Below, in pieces: positions 1 through 12,149 of a stretch of DNA of 64,000 nt. Made by a program: the position numbers and the translations under genes. Numbering within the stretch: position 1 is the stretch's first letter; every line of letters starts with the position of its first letter. The stretch comes from Chimonanthus salicifolius (taxonomy: Eukaryota > Streptophyta > Magnoliopsida > Laurales > Calycanthaceae): NCBI GenBank assembly GCA_013350335.1, contig CM023536.1, forward strand, positions 45,516,314-45,580,313, read 5' to 3'. The notes beneath the pieces were generated by a model. It made no database searches. It was not told where the DNA came from and saw only the letters and a list, made by a program, of their open reading frames with translations.

Positions 1-2444
1 ATCTGAGAGAAGTGCGGGATAAACTTTCGGTAATATCCTGCTAATCCCAGAAAGCTCCGGATCTCGAACACGCTCTTGGGACTTTCCCAAGTCTTCACGG
101 TCTCTACCTTCGCTGGATCTACTGAGATTCCTCCTGGAGACACCACATGTCCCAGAAATTGCACTTGAGTCAACCAAAACTCACACTTGCTCAGTTTAGC
201 GAACAGCTGATGCCCCCGAAGAGTCTGAAAAACAATCTGCAGATGACGCTCATGCTCCTCTTCTGATGACGAAAAGATCAAGATATCGTCGATGAAGACT
301 ATCACGAACTCTCGCAGATACGGTCGAAACACGCGATTCATCAAGTCCATGAACATGGCTGGAGCGTTCGTCAAACCGAAAGGCATCACAACAAACTCGT
401 ACAAGCCATACTGCGTCCAAAAAGCAGTCTTTGGAATGTCCTTCTCTCGAATCCGCAACTGATGGTAACCCGACCTCAAATCGATTTTCGAAAAACACTT
501 CGATCCCCTCAAAAGATCAAAGAGGTCGTCTATTCTAGGCAACGGATACTTGTTCTTAATAGTTACCTGGTTAAGCCGCCGGTAATCTATACACATCCTC
601 ATCGATCCATCCTTCTTTTTCACAAAGAGAGCAGGTGCGCCCCACGGCGAGTTGCTCTGACGGATAAAACCAAGACTAAGGAGCTCCTCTACCTGCGTAG
701 CTAGCTCTCTCTGCTCTGCCGGCGCCATCCGATAAGGTGCCATGGAAATTGGAGATGTTCCTGGCTGTAAGTCTATAACAAACTCTATCTCTCGGCGTGG
801 ACGTAGCCCCGCCAACTGGTCAGGAAAAACATCCATAAACTCACACACCACCCGAGGAGCAACAGACCCTACACCACCTACATCTTCCCAACCCATGCTT
901 GCCACCACACTACCGAGATACGTCCTAAGGCCAGAGAAAATGACTCTCATCCTCTCATAGGGTACCAACTTCTCCATAAACCTTTCACCGGTTGAGGAGA
1001 CCCCATGAATTCTCCTCTGAGAGCAGTCTATCAAGATTCCAAAAACAGACAACCAATCCACACAAAGGATGATGTCAAAGTCCGTCATTTTCAGAACCAG
1101 AAAATCATAGGACAACTCCACTCCACTAATCTTCAAAATACAAGATCTACACTCTTGGTTTGCCAAAGCCTTCTTACCCAAAGGTGAAACTACCATTAGC
1201 GGGTTAACTACTTCTACCGGTTTCAAACCCAATCTAACACAACAAGTTCTAGAGATAAAGGAATGCGAAGCACCGGTATCAAACAACACTCGTGCCCAAA
1301 GACTGAAAAGATTAAGGGTACCTTCCATCACCGTGTTCTCCATCGGTTCCTCCTTCTGAGTCCCTATAGAGTAGACTCTCCCTTGAGGACGCCCTCGTCC
1401 TCTCCCCTGATCGTTCCGAAGTGGTCCGTTCCTCGGTGTCGCTGATCCTCTGGAAGCCTGCTGAGAACCTCTGCCGACAGACGGCTGCGCCACAGAGAAG
1501 GAAACTCCGGCGCCTTGCGAAGGTGCCGCTTTACCAGAAAAAGGACAATCCTTGAACATGTGCCCGGTCTGCTGGCAGTGAAAGCACGCCCTCTCTCCTT
1601 TGGATTGGCAGAAAATGGAAGTGTAGCACACGATTGGGCGAGAGTCAGACCGACTAGACTGGCCCACACTGGGTTGGCTTTTCCTGAAGAAAGGCTTCTT
1701 CTGCTGATTGAACCTTGCCTTCTTGTTAGAAGAAGGTTTCTGAGAGCTGTCAGTGCTCCGGTTGATGGAGTCAACCGCTTCCACCTTTGAAGCTCGATCG
1801 ATAATCTCCTCCAAAGTGTTGAACACTAGGCCGGCCACTTGCCGCTGCAGGAAAGGTCTAAGTCCGTTCTCGAAATGCTGGATCTTCTCCTCCTCATTGG
1901 CGGCGATCCACGGCACAAATTGCATCAGGTCGATGTAGCGCATGGCATACTGTGCCACTGTATCTGAACCCTGCTGAATGTTGAGGAACTCTCTCTTCCT
2001 CGCCTCCTTCACCGTCTTTGGAAAGTAATGGGCCAGAAATGCCGCAGAAAACTCCTCTCAAGTCATTGGCTCGTGATTACGAACCAAGTTCTTCGCCTCC
2101 CACCATTCGTAGGCGTTCCCTTCGAGCTGATAGGTCGCCAAGGTCACACGTAAGTCTTCGGCGATCGCTAGGGTATTGAGGATTCGGCTAATGTGGGTTA
2201 GCCAGTTCCTTGCAGCGCTGGGGTCCTCTGTTCCCGAGAAGCTAGTCGGGTTCAGACGCTTGAACTCCTTCAGAGCCGAGGTGGCTTTCTCCTCTGGCGT
2301 TTGGACTGGCGGACGTCTCATGTTTTCAGCTATCTGCTGAAATGCTTCGACCGCCGCTCTAATCGCCTCGTTAGGTAGGTTACGGGGTGGAAGACCAGTC
2401 CTCCTCCCACGAAAGTTGGCTCGGTTTGCGTTGGGTCCTGACAT
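1..2444 (-). pseudogene. Gypsy gag-pol polyprotein, 5' two-thirds, one in-frame stop in gag
   Basis: The ATG at 2442-2444 starts a gag domain (SGPNANRAN...; a WLTHISRIL-like stretch and LATYQLEGNAYEWW are typical of Gypsy gag). A TGA at 2058-2060 interrupts it where relatives have Trp in a TWEEF-like motif. Beyond the TGA the same frame stays open for more than 2 kb to the window edge. In order it shows the rest of gag, a CX2CX4HX4C zinc knuckle (about 1586-1545), protease [11 protein letters not shown] (about 1285-1250), RT with [16 protein letters not shown] (about 640-590), [13 protein letters not shown] (about 485-445) and FIDDILIF (about 299-272), and the RT thumb [11 protein letters not shown] (about 50-15). 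One nonsense change in an otherwise intact frame points to a young copy. RNase H, integrase and chromodomain are off the window. Confidence 0.92.
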
Positions 2445-2570
2445 CTGTTATTTACACTTGTAAATATCATTATCAATTTTAAGATTTTTATCAAAGCAAA
2501 ACACACAAGTTGCAATACTAAACAAGTCTAATTAGGTAGTAACCCATCACAGTCCTAGAGTTGAGCCTAC

Positions 2571-2582
2571 GCTCTGATACCA
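2571..2582 (-). other. Primer-binding site for tRNA-iMet
   Basis: Read on the minus strand this is TGGTATCAGAGC, the standard plant primer site complementary to the 3' end of initiator methionine tRNA. It lies three bases inside the LTR end at 2586 and so fixes both the LTR boundary and the element's orientation. Confidence 0.95.
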
Positions 2583-4430
2583 AGCTGTCACGCCCCGACC
2601 CGACCGGTGGGCCCGGAACGCGACTGATTTTTTTTTTTTGATAAGGTAAGTAAACTAAACCACAAGCACTCTTACTGGGCCGGATCAATAGTTAGGCCCA
2701 GCGGTTACACATCAACCGGTTAAGTGGACTCAAACATGTACCATATGCCTGCCCCAAAGACAAAGCAAAAACAACACAACAATAACATCCACTCATAGTA
2801 TGATCAAACAGATACCAACATTGATTAATCAATCATAACATTATCTCAAATGGCAACATAGCCGATTACAACATTTAAACATAAATTAAGTACCACATCC
2901 GGTACTTAATATAAAAACAACGGTTCCTAGAACCAACAGAAAGATCAGGGCATTCCTCTCCGAGGGAATCCCAAAACACTGCTTTAGCTCAAACGCCCTA
3001 AGCCTGAAAGAGAGGGTCCTCCTCCTCGGGTTCATCGCCTGAAAGGTGAGTGGTGTGAGCTAACTAGCCCAGTGAAGGATAATTAACAATGCACATTAAG
3101 CAAATAGTAAAACATGTTAACAACAGTTCAATATCACATGCTTGATAACAGTAAGCATAATCTTAAATCAGATAATAACATCATCAACTATCAATCACTG
3201 CCATTATCCACCGTAACGCCTGCCGACTACACTGAGACCAGTATTAAGTCCCGACACGGTCAAAATACATCCTTGCAAGTACATCTCCGGCTCTTAAACT
3301 TAGCCGATTCTGACACCCTCAAGTCAGCAACTGACGACAGCATGGTCCGCCCATGGTCCAGTAGACATAAACCATATCTCATATGGCCGATATTGGTTCA
3401 ATAGCCCAGGTACGTGGAAGCAGTCTTACATACACATACGGTCAACACCGTAATATCAAATCATCACAGCACTCTTACCATAGTGCATCATGTATAGGCA
3501 CATGAGTGGGTTCATCAAAACCGAAACCACTCATTGCTCAAAATAACACCTGTTTACAAAATCTGCAGAGTTAAGTTCCCTCACCGTGATCGTGTGGTTT
3601 CGCGGTCTCTGTCAAACAACATACAAGTGCGCAATCAATATACATATCAGATACGTACATATACGTAGTATTTGGAAATCACACGTTTTCCCACAAAATA
3701 TCCAGGGTTCATGGAAATGAGTCTCCTACTTGGTTTCTAGCCTTTTTAAATCATTCACAAGATAATAATATAATAATAAAAAGGGGCTCAGTCCAAACTC
3801 ATATTGTCTTCTGGGCATTGACCAGATTGACGTATTGAGTGAGGTCTAGATCCTCGGGTCACTTCTCGGTTGTCTTCTGGATAGGACCAGAGCTGACATT
3901 TTGAGTAGGCCTCGAGGTCACCCAGTGCCCGACTATATTGCCGGCCTGAAAGTGAATCACTCAGTTCCCGACTAATGTCGGACTGAAAGCGGATACAATA
4001 ATATTTACACTATAAATAATAAGAGAAAGGGGTTAGTACAGTTTTATTTAACAAGGGGGGTATAAATCATCACATCACATAATCTAACGAAATAATAATT
4101 TATTTATTTTTTTGAATAAAATAATAATATTTAAATATTAATTATTTATTCATTTTTTTTTTCTTCGGTGGGAACCACCATTTGAAATCATAAGCAACCA
4201 TATTCTCAAATAAAAATATATGTATATTTTTTTTTTGGAATAAAATAATAATATTTAATTATTTAATCATTTATTCATTTATTTTATTATTTTATTACTA
4301 TATCTTTTTTTTTTCCAATGGGAACCAACCTTTTAAGAGCATAGCAATATCAAAAAATATTTTTATCTTTTTATTTTCATTTTTTTTTTCCATTTTTTTT
4401 TTCTCTTTCTTCTTCCTCTTCTTCTTCCCC

Positions 4431-4457
4431 GTTCACTGTCTGCAACAGACAGTGAAC
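4431..4457. repeat. Perfect 12-bp inverted repeat with 3-nt loop inside LTR
   Basis: GTTCACTGTCTG is followed by CAA and then by its exact reverse complement. In RNA this would be a stable stem-loop lying downstream of the LTR's TATA-like box in minus-strand transcription. Confidence 0.85.
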
Positions 4458-4905
4458 GACCGGTGAACAGTAAAACCGAAAATGGAAAATGGGGTATTTT
4501 CGGGACTCGGTTTTTACATCTGACCGGTCCGATGGATTCCTCCGGGAGTCTTCTTTCCACAAGAAGAGGTTTGGACCTTTGAAACTCAGTGAGCCATCCG
4601 ATATTAACACCGGAAGCTCACTGATAAGAGGAACCCTAAAATTTTCCCTAAATTTTGAAATCGTTTTTCTCAATGAAAACAGAACCAAATCCAAAATTTT
4701 TTTACTCAAAACCGATCGAAATTGAAAGAGGAATGCAATGGTTACCTTGGATTGAGTTTTTTAGGCTGAAATCTGGGTTTTTTTCTGAAAATCTCCTCTA
4801 ACTTACTGGTTGAAAAAAAAGAGCAGAGGGTCGGCTGAAATCAGAGAGTAGAGAGAAGGGAGAAGAGAAGGAAATCAGTGGGAGTTAAAACCAAAAATTG
4901 AGCAA

Positions 4906-4915
4906 GGATTTATAG
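4906..4915 (-). promoter_or_regulatory. TATA-like box of the LTR promoter
   Basis: On the minus strand this reads CTATAAATCC. It sits in the middle of the LTR, followed (leftward) by a pyrimidine-rich leader with TCTCTCT-type sequence, as expected for a U3/R junction. No transcript data are available. Confidence 0.5.
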
Positions 4916-5716
4916 GGTTTTTCGGCCGGAAAATCCGGCACGCGCGATGGGACGGGACGTCGGAAAATCACCGGAAAATCGGCCGAGCAGCAGCACGCCC
5001 GTACGCTGCTACAGTAGCTGCAGATTTTTGTTTTTTGCAAATCAGCCCTTCAAGTTTTTCTAAATTGCAAAAAGGGCCTAGTTTTTATAAAAACTGATTT
5101 TTAAACTAAAAGTAATAAATTAAAAACTTAAAAACCTGATCCAACCTTACAGATGGGTTGGGTTTTAAAAATATTAATCACCATAAAAATTTCAGATTTT
5201 AACTCTTATTAAAAACCATTTATTTAAATAAAATTCATATTTTACCCATAATTACTTAATTAAACAAATGTAAAAATAACTAATTTGTAAATCTTATTTT
5301 GAAGTGAAATGAAATAACTAGACCATTCTTAAAATGGTCTACCATAAAATACTAATTTCAAAATTTATTTCATTTTCAAAACCCTTTAAAAATAATTAAT
5401 ACCCCCTTTCGGGCGATATTTAAATATTATTTTCTGAAAATAATTTTATTTTAAAATCAGAAATGCAAATCCTTAATTAAGGAAAACATTATTCACCAAT
5501 AATATTCACAAAATCACACAATTTATAAAAATATACACAAAAAGTGGTAAATTACCAAAATGCCCCTCCAGCTCGACGAGCTGAATCACTGAGTTTTCGG
5601 GCTCAGATCGGGCCAAACTTAGGCTTTCCTCGAAGCCCTAACCAAAAACCTCAAGATCAACCGGTTAAACAAGATTAACGAGTTAAAACTCGCCTAATCT
5701 GGGGCAGGATATTACA

Positions 5717-6800
5717 GGGCTGGATATCAATATTTTAAAATCTCACCTTTCTAAGTTGTTGAACCCGGTTCAACCTTGATTTTTTACTAAATGTGGTTCG
5801 ATTATCTTGAAAACTTTTTCAAAACTCAAACTCTTAAAAACCGTTTATGACCCACGATTTAAAATGGTGGATACATTTGACTTTCATTAATCCCTAAAAG
5901 GTTTTGAACTTATTACGTTGGATTGTTGAACTATTCTATTATCAATAATTATAATTAGTGTATTAAAATACTTTTATAAATTTGTGAATACTACATTTTT
6001 ATATTTTATTGTTTTGTATTTCATATATTATATTTTATACTTATTATCATATTTTATATATTTAATTAATTTATTGTTAACTAATTTATACATTAATTGC
6101 TTAATACCAGGACATCATGCTGATGCAATAAATTTGATTAAGTTTGATCGTGATTGAATCCCCATTAAACTCTATCAAACCCAACCTTCTTTTAAGAAAG
6201 TTTGATCAACTACTCAAATTTTAAAACATTACTAGATACTTAATTATTTTTTGACAAAATTCTAAATTCACTTAACTAATTTGTTATATATATATATATA
6301 TGGAAAAAACTTTTTTTTATAAAAAATATTAGTTTCTTTTTCCATTTTCACCAATGTTATTATAACTGGACCGTCTAACAAAGCGTCTTCAAGGAGGTTA
6401 GGATTCAACAGCAGTCAAAGCCGGTAAAAGCCAATCAAAGCCGGTCAAGTATTAAAATAATATAAATATTATATATAATATTCAGTAAGACATATTTTAC
6501 CAATAACATTAATATAAATATTAAAAATAATATTCAAACTCTGAGTAATATACTAAAATGGTGAAATATATGGGATAAAAATAGTAATAAATATTTATAT
6601 TTCAAATATACACAGTTTTTAAAGAGAAAATAAAAAAAATAAAAAAAATTAAATTTCTAACCAATTTTATACGATTTTAACCAAAGACCGATTTTTTAAC
6701 ACCACCGAATCGCAACCATATAATCACAGATGAACCTTCGATTCAACGGCGGTTCAGTTCTCATAACACTGATTTTCCAGCTAAGTATTTAATGTTGTTA
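5717..6800. other. AT-rich intergenic DNA, no gene
   Basis: No coding sequence is visible. There is a short (TA)n tract near 6284-6301. Stretches at 6361-6450 and 6660-6770 with repeated ACCG/GCCGGT words resemble parts of other dispersed repeats in this window, but I could not define an element. Confidence 0.5.
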
Positions 6801-6801
6801 A

Positions 6802-7096
6802 ATGTTTTTAGAACTCCCCCACTGTCCACGTGGATCACATTTCATCCATTATATTGTGGTTTCTTGGGAACTGAAATGGTCACGAGGTGATCACGTGAGT
6901 GAATCTGCAGAGAGGTGGATGCCGACAGTGGTGAAAAGAGCAGTGGGCCCCACTCCACGTGGAATAAGTCGTCAGCTTCCATAAATGGGAATCACAGAGA
7001 ATACGCCAAGAAGAGCCTCTAAGTCTCTTTCTTTAGCTTCCTCTGGTAGGTTGGCAGGTAGTGATTCAGTGGCTTCAACTTCAAGTAGGTAAAGGG
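6802..7096 (+). promoter_or_regulatory. Promoter-like block with three G-boxes, no gene following
   Basis: Three perfect CACGTG motifs lie at 6827-6832, 6892-6897 and 6956-6961, spaced 65 and 64 bp apart. They are followed by an AT-rich TATA-like stretch (CCATAAATGG, about 6980-6989) and a pyrimidine-rich leader-like stretch (7018-7050). A possible splice donor (CAAGTAG/GTAAAG) lies near 7088. Base composition is much more GC-rich than the flanks. No coding exon is recognisable downstream, so this may be the remnant of a gene's 5' end, a transduplicated promoter or a non-coding transcript. Confidence 0.4.
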
Positions 7097-7689
7097 CTTC
7101 ACTGATCTCCACTGACTACTCTTGTAATTAATTAATAGAAAAATAGATTGAATACCAAATTTTAGATTTGATGTTCAAAATCTTATTAAACTTAGAATAA
7201 TCTATATTGTGATAGAGTCATTTCAAAAGTAAAAATCATATAATTAAAAAGTTAAAAGTTAATCGAGGAAATTATAAATTAAAATATGAAAAGTCAATAA
7301 AAAAAGATAGAGTTAATTTAAAAAAGCAGAAAAAGATAAAAGTTAAAACATTTAACTCAAATCATTAGTTTTTATAAGTAATATCATAAGTGAAAAATTA
7401 ATTCCAGTGAAATCGAGCGGTCATCTTCATTGAATTCTCACATCTTAGAAAATTTCACAGTCATGATTTTTCCTTGAATGTTTGATCTTAATTTTTTTTT
7501 TTTTTCCGAAAGCTAGACTATTGGTTCATCCATGTGAGGTTCAATTTGTCCTGTATAAGTGAGGTGAATTCTCTATTAATCATTTGAAGTCGATTGCAGG
7601 AACTCTTCGAGTTCCGATTCTGTTGAGTTTCATAGTGAATTTGAGCTGGATATCTAGATTTCTACTTTCTTTTACGTTGGAGGCATAAG
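7097..7689. other. AT-rich intergenic DNA
   Basis: I see no gene, no clear repeat boundary and no structured element here. Confidence 0.5.
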
Positions 7690-7812
7690 GAGGTGTCAAG
7701 TTGGAGCCCTCATGACCTAACTTAGTGTATCCTAAGGACAATGGATATTATCCGTGGAAGTTTTACGCTGGATTTTCTGCATTTTCCTATATGTAAATTA
7801 AAAAAAAAATTT
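7690..7812 (+). repeat. Short interspersed repeat, family 2 (3' tail copy)
   Basis: It shares the words TATTATCCGTGGAAGTTTTACG and GTAAATTAAAAAAAA (3' A-tail) with copies at 10786-10903 and 28725-28890. The shared 3' end plus A-rich tail suggests a SINE family. The 5' tRNA-like head is not clear in this copy. Confidence 0.55.
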
Positions 7813-8358
7813 GATTTCAAACTTTTTCTTTTAACCGAGAATGCTGAGCTTACTTTAAATATATACCTTTTTATATCCTATGTAATGTGAGAAGTTATTT
7901 GATTGGTATATCTACTAACTCCTGATAATTAAAGCAATTGTGATGTACTGAAATAAGGTAGAAGGAGTATAATTTCAAATTGTATAACATCTTCCTTTTT
8001 TTGAGTAGCCGGTAAACATTATAGTTAACAAGAGGTAACTATGAATAATTTTTAATTGAAGACTTTAATTGTTAGATAGTATACTTTGCATGTATGTATA
8101 AAATATGTTACATAATAAGTTTAGAGGATCAGTCGTAACTAAATTTTGGCACTTTTGTATGAGTAGTATTGTATTTTGTTGATGTTGATGCAACAAGGAC
8201 ACAAATACAAATATACAAATGCTAAATATATATTTGAGGAATCCAAGAAGTGCGTTTAAGGAAATTAAACTTTAACATCCTCAATTTTTTTTTTTTGAAA
8301 ACTGCATTTAAATTTGGTCAAATTTCAAAATTATTGATGATTTGACCAAACTATTGAC
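7813..8358. other. AT-rich intergenic DNA
   Basis: No gene or bounded repeat recognised. Confidence 0.5.
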
Positions 8359-8574
8359 CCTAATTTTTTTTGTTTTTTAAAACCAAGATATCTAAACATC
8401 TCTTCTGAATATTTTACGCGTCCCGCTTGACTAATCTTTGGGACATGTGTAACCTCCCAATCCGCATAGACCGGGTACAAAACTAAACGGAGTGCCCCTT
8501 TTTGTGTTGAGGAGGGCTTCATCCCAAGTTCTTCCACAAACAAATGTGAGAATTGACCATCAAACTAACCCCTC
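8359..8574 (-). repeat. SINE, family 1, degenerate copy
   Basis: On the minus strand it aligns by eye with the copy at 38263-38452. It has a GGGGTTAGTTTGATGGTCAA head (pol III A-box region), a GAACTTGGGATGAAG region at the B-box position, AAAGGGGCACTCC, TTACACATGTCCCAAAGATTAGTCAAG, and an A-rich 3' end at about 8359-8385. The ORF here is accidental. Confidence 0.6.
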
Positions 8575-9477
8575 AAGATTGCGACCGAATTTTTTTGATA
8601 CCCTAAAAATCTTTGAACCGAAATTTGTAACTAAAGTCTCACCTCAACTATCATTTGTGCGGCATCTATGACATGAAGATTATCCTTTTAACTTTTTTAC
8701 ACTGCCACTAATTAATTAAGTTGGTTGATAAAGAGAATTTTCCGCATTAATATATTTGAAAATTCCTTTTGTGAAAAAAAAATTAGATGGCAATACAAAG
8801 AGGCACCACTCCAACACTAGAGGAATGAAGATTGCTTGCAGGTGTGGGCTTTACCAAACCTACTCAAACATATGTTCCTTCCTAGAGAAGTGTGGCCAAA
8901 AAAGAAAATCAATTTAAAAGTGTTGAAAGGAAACAGGTGAAAGAGAACAGGTACCAACCATTTTCTTTCATCAGGTATATTTGTAAGATTTTATTTTGTT
9001 TTGTGTCCATTCCTTAGATATAAATTGTAATTTTTCTTTTTAATTTTTTTTTTTTCATGAGGGATATTCTTAAGCTTTTAGTTTGCTTTGTGTTCCTTCT
9101 TGCATTTAGGTTTAAATGCTACTCAATTTTTGTAAAATTTTAGGTTGTGTTGTTCATGCAGGTTAACCTGAACATGGCTTTTTCAAGTCTAATTCGGTTC
9201 AATAGACACTTCCCTAAGCCACAATATAAAAGTAAAATTTGAATATTCTTTTGTAATTTTTTAGTAAATAATGGTTAAAAAGTCAAAGAAATAGATAAAT
9301 GTGATCTAAGCAAACGTGAAGGCTAAAAAACATCTATATATGGAAGACTCAATCAAAGCTGAGTTCACCTCTAGACTCAGTCTTGGTTGCAAGAAAGACT
9401 TAAAACAGCGGGTGAAATGAATTCTCTTTCAAGTTTTTAAAATAATGGTCAGTAGTATTTGAAGTAAATGTAACTTG
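8575..9477. other. Intergenic DNA, no gene
   Basis: No coding sequence or bounded repeat recognised. Confidence 0.45.
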
Positions 9478-9645
9478 TGAGGGTCAGTTTGGCGGTCAAA
9501 AGTCATTTCAGATACGAGAGGTCTTAAATTCAAGTCACTCTCAATACAAAAGGGTCACTCTTCATATGTTACTCGGTATGTGTAGATAGAGAGGTTTGCA
9601 CATGCCTTAAGGATTAGTCAGATGCTAATTTTATCATCAATGATA
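9478..9645 (+). repeat. SINE, family 1, degenerate copy
   Basis: It contains GGTCAAAAGTCATTTC, GAGGTCTTAAATTCAAGTC (B-box position), AAAGGGTCACTC, GTATGTGTAGATAGAGAGG and TTTGCACATGCCTTAAGG. These match, in the same order, the better preserved SINEs at 38263 and 57680. Confidence 0.65.
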
Positions 9646-10785
9646 GTCTTCTCACCATTGTTCTGTAGACCTAATTGTGCATGAAATTAAGGATTCTAAT
9701 TCAGTAAAATGAAATTTTGGGCCTATAGGCTTTTCCAGAACCCATTATCCAAGAGTTTGGGTTCTAGCTTTCTATCACCCAATCTGCTAATCCAAATCCT
9801 AATATTGGTCCAATTAAGGATACTCCTAGCCCTGCTGGGCCTAGCTTGCTCAACTTCTCTCCAAACAGAGCTAGGCCTTATTCTCACCAACTAAGCTGGT
9901 ATTGGGCCTGACTTTTGAGTAATGTGGACTGGATCCAGCACTTCTGTACAAATTTGAGGCCTCTCTAAGTGTTCATATTTCTATTTTGCTCATTCTATTT
10001 CGCTGTAAATATTATTGGTTTTGTTTCTCCAATTATTTACAATTAACTAATTGGTTTATTATAGACTTTGAGAGGAAAAAAATAAAAAGAAAGTGAGGAA
10101 ATTAATTTTACCATGGAATTCTCTCATTTACTTTCTTTTTTTTTTTAATGCAGAATTTTTTCTTTTTCTTTTTAAGGAATGTATTTAAAATGAGCCTATG
10201 TCGCCACTTGCCCATTAGAATTCTATGAAGTTCAACAACTATACTTATTAGGTAAGAAATAAAATGATTGCTGGAGTGATTGTTGCGTCGCATAAATTGT
10301 ATGATCAAAACATGCAAAAGATGCAGTTGTTAATAAATATGCTCTAACTATTGTCATTTAATCATGCAAGGCACCATGAATTGGTCATGACATGTTTTAA
10401 GATAATCGTAACGGCTGGCTATGTCAGGTGGGACGCGTGAATACCCTCGTCTTCAAAAAAGAAAGTAAAGCTATTACATAATGTAAATATAGGCAAAACC
10501 AAAATTTTACGTAATTGGGTGTAACAAATTGGAGAGCATTGTCATATTGGCCCATCAGACCAAGTTTTTGGATCAGGCTGCAAAGATGAACTGACTTGGC
10601 CCTACTAATTCAGCCCACATAAATTGCATATTGGCAGTATGCATCGATCTAGGCCTCAAGCCGATATCTATTGGGCCACAAAATCTTTTCTCAGGCCCTA
10701 AATCTTAGATCTTGTGGCAAATGTTAATGGGTCTGCTGTTCTGGATCCTGATCAGGCATATGATGAATTCGAATAAAAACATGAC
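9646..10785. other. Intergenic DNA with a SINE tail fragment
   Basis: No gene recognised. At about 10412-10465 the sequence GGTGGGACGCGTGAATACCC followed by an A-rich tail resembles the 3' part of the minus-strand SINE at 8359. The rest is unassigned. Confidence 0.45.
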
Positions 10786-10903
10786 TCTTGAACTATACCC
10801 ATGGTCTAACTTTGGGGTGCCCTAGGGGTAGTGGGTTCACTCGTGGGGGTTTTACGTTGAGTATCCTACAGTTTTCCACATGTAAATTAAAAAAAAAAAA
10901 GCC
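10786..10903 (+). repeat. Short interspersed repeat, family 2
   Basis: It shares GGGGTTTTACGTTGAGTATCC, TTTTCCACATGTAAATT and an A12 tail with the copies at 7690 and 28725. The upstream GGGGTAGTGGGTTCACTC could be a degenerate pol III B-box region. Confidence 0.55.
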
Positions 10904-12149
10904 TTGACTTTGCTGGTCTTGGATCAGGAAGGGCTATATGGTTCATCCATTAAAGGTTATGACAAAATGGGCCTATATATCTGAGACAATTTTGGCACAA
11001 AAACTATTGAAACTTACAAGCATATTGTCACTGTGATTTGTTTGGATATTTTCTAATGATAAATGGGTTGTGACTTGTAAGTCAAGCCTTGTAATACAAC
11101 TTTAAAGACTATAAATGCTAATAAACTCAACTTCATACTAGGTCAAACCTATGCATGGATCGATATGTGTATGTAAGGCCCAGGCCCGATTGAAAACCTC
11201 AATTGCATATGTCGGCTTTTCTGGCTCAAAATAGGTTCATTTGAATTATATTATTAATTTTTTTATAAAAAATGAAATAAAATTTATACCTGCACATTCA
11301 TTAAAGTTAGGAATTTGGCATTTTATAAGTGTAGGTATACTGGAGATAGGAAAAACTCTAGGTATTAAGTTCGACAATGGTAATCTAACTCTTTCTGACT
11401 TGCATTAGGCTGCTTGTATGGACAAAGTTTCGTCAGATCCTCTAATAGGAAAAGAGTGGCAAGCCCGATCCATCTTAGTCAACAAATTAGATTGAGAAAG
11501 AAATTGGGGGTTCGAGGTGTTTGCCCGCTGATTTTTTTTCTCATTTTAATTGGAGTATCAGAATTCTGGAGATAAATGGTAGGAGTAGAAATACTTTGAG
11601 AGTATTTTTAGTTCGTTCATGAGGCTTTTGCTGATTTTATTTTCAATTTTTAAGGTGATTATTCATCGATGTTACATCGGTGTTTAGTCTTTCCCATCCC
11701 TTTCTTAGGTTAGGATTCTTGGGATGGTGCTTCTTCTCGGTGAGTTTTTGTTTGTTTGTTTTGAGGGGCTTGGGGGCTTTTTGTATTTGCTGGAAGGAGT
11801 TTTTCTCTTTTTTTGTATTCTTTTTTTTATTATTTAAAAAAAATCTTTACCTCTAAAAAAGAAAAAAAGTGTAGGTTCAAATCTAGGCATTTGAATTGAA
11901 TTCATACTTTCATTGCACTGCACTATATATTTTCAGTTTAGGAATTTGCAATGTATTATGAAGCCATGTGTTAAGCAATGAAAAAATGATAAATAAATAA
12001 AGTCAGGATAACGAAGATAGTAGAAAGGAATGTTGTAACCGGGGTGGGTGAACCCTCAAAGATATTAGATGCTCGCATACATAGAATCAAAAGAGATATG
12101 GAGTCGGAAGGGGATGGGGTTTTCTTCAGGGGCTCAAGAGATGGAATAG
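10904..12149. other. Intergenic DNA, possible LINE 3' end
   Basis: At about 11570-11835 the sequence resembles plant L1-type 3' UTRs (GTATTTGCTGGAAGGAG, poly-T/C runs, then TTATTATTT and an A-run). No ORF accompanies it. The rest is unassigned AT-rich sequence. Confidence 0.35.

Larger units (their letters stand above)
1..5716 (-). mobile_element. Ty3/Gypsy LTR retrotransposon, chromovirus/Tekay-like, 3' part beyond window
   Basis: Reading leftward, the element shows a 5' LTR (5716 down to 2586), a tRNA-iMet primer-binding site, gag with a CCHC zinc knuckle, an aspartic protease and reverse transcriptase, and then leaves the window. The domain order gag-PR-RT and the primer site are diagnostic of plant LTR retrotransposons. 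The RT motifs ([18 protein letters not shown]) are of Ty3/Gypsy type. The very long LTR and its TGTAATATCC...GTGACA ends suggest the Tekay/Del chromovirus group, which is an inference because integrase and chromodomain are outside the window. The base next to the LTR at 5717-5721 (gggct) would be the target duplication, but its partner lies off the left edge. Confidence 0.93.
2586..5716 (-). repeat. 5' LTR of the minus-strand Gypsy element (3131 bp)
   Basis: On the minus strand the LTR begins TGTAATATCC (5716 end) and finishes GGGGCGTGACA (2586 end), with the required TG...CA ends, directly followed by the primer site. It contains a TATA-like box near 4910, AT-rich tracts at 4080-4400 and 5040-5530, and a perfect short hairpin at 4431-4457. 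Near 3054-3075 it carries a block (GTGAGCT..ACTAGCCCAGTGAAGG in forward reading) that recurs in the other two Gypsy LTRs of this window. The ORFs inside it look like chance frames. Confidence 0.9.

Noticed and set aside
1364..1790. ORFs on both strands over the gag zinc-knuckle region
   Set aside because: They are shadows of the true gag-pol frame, which is open in a different minus frame through this region.
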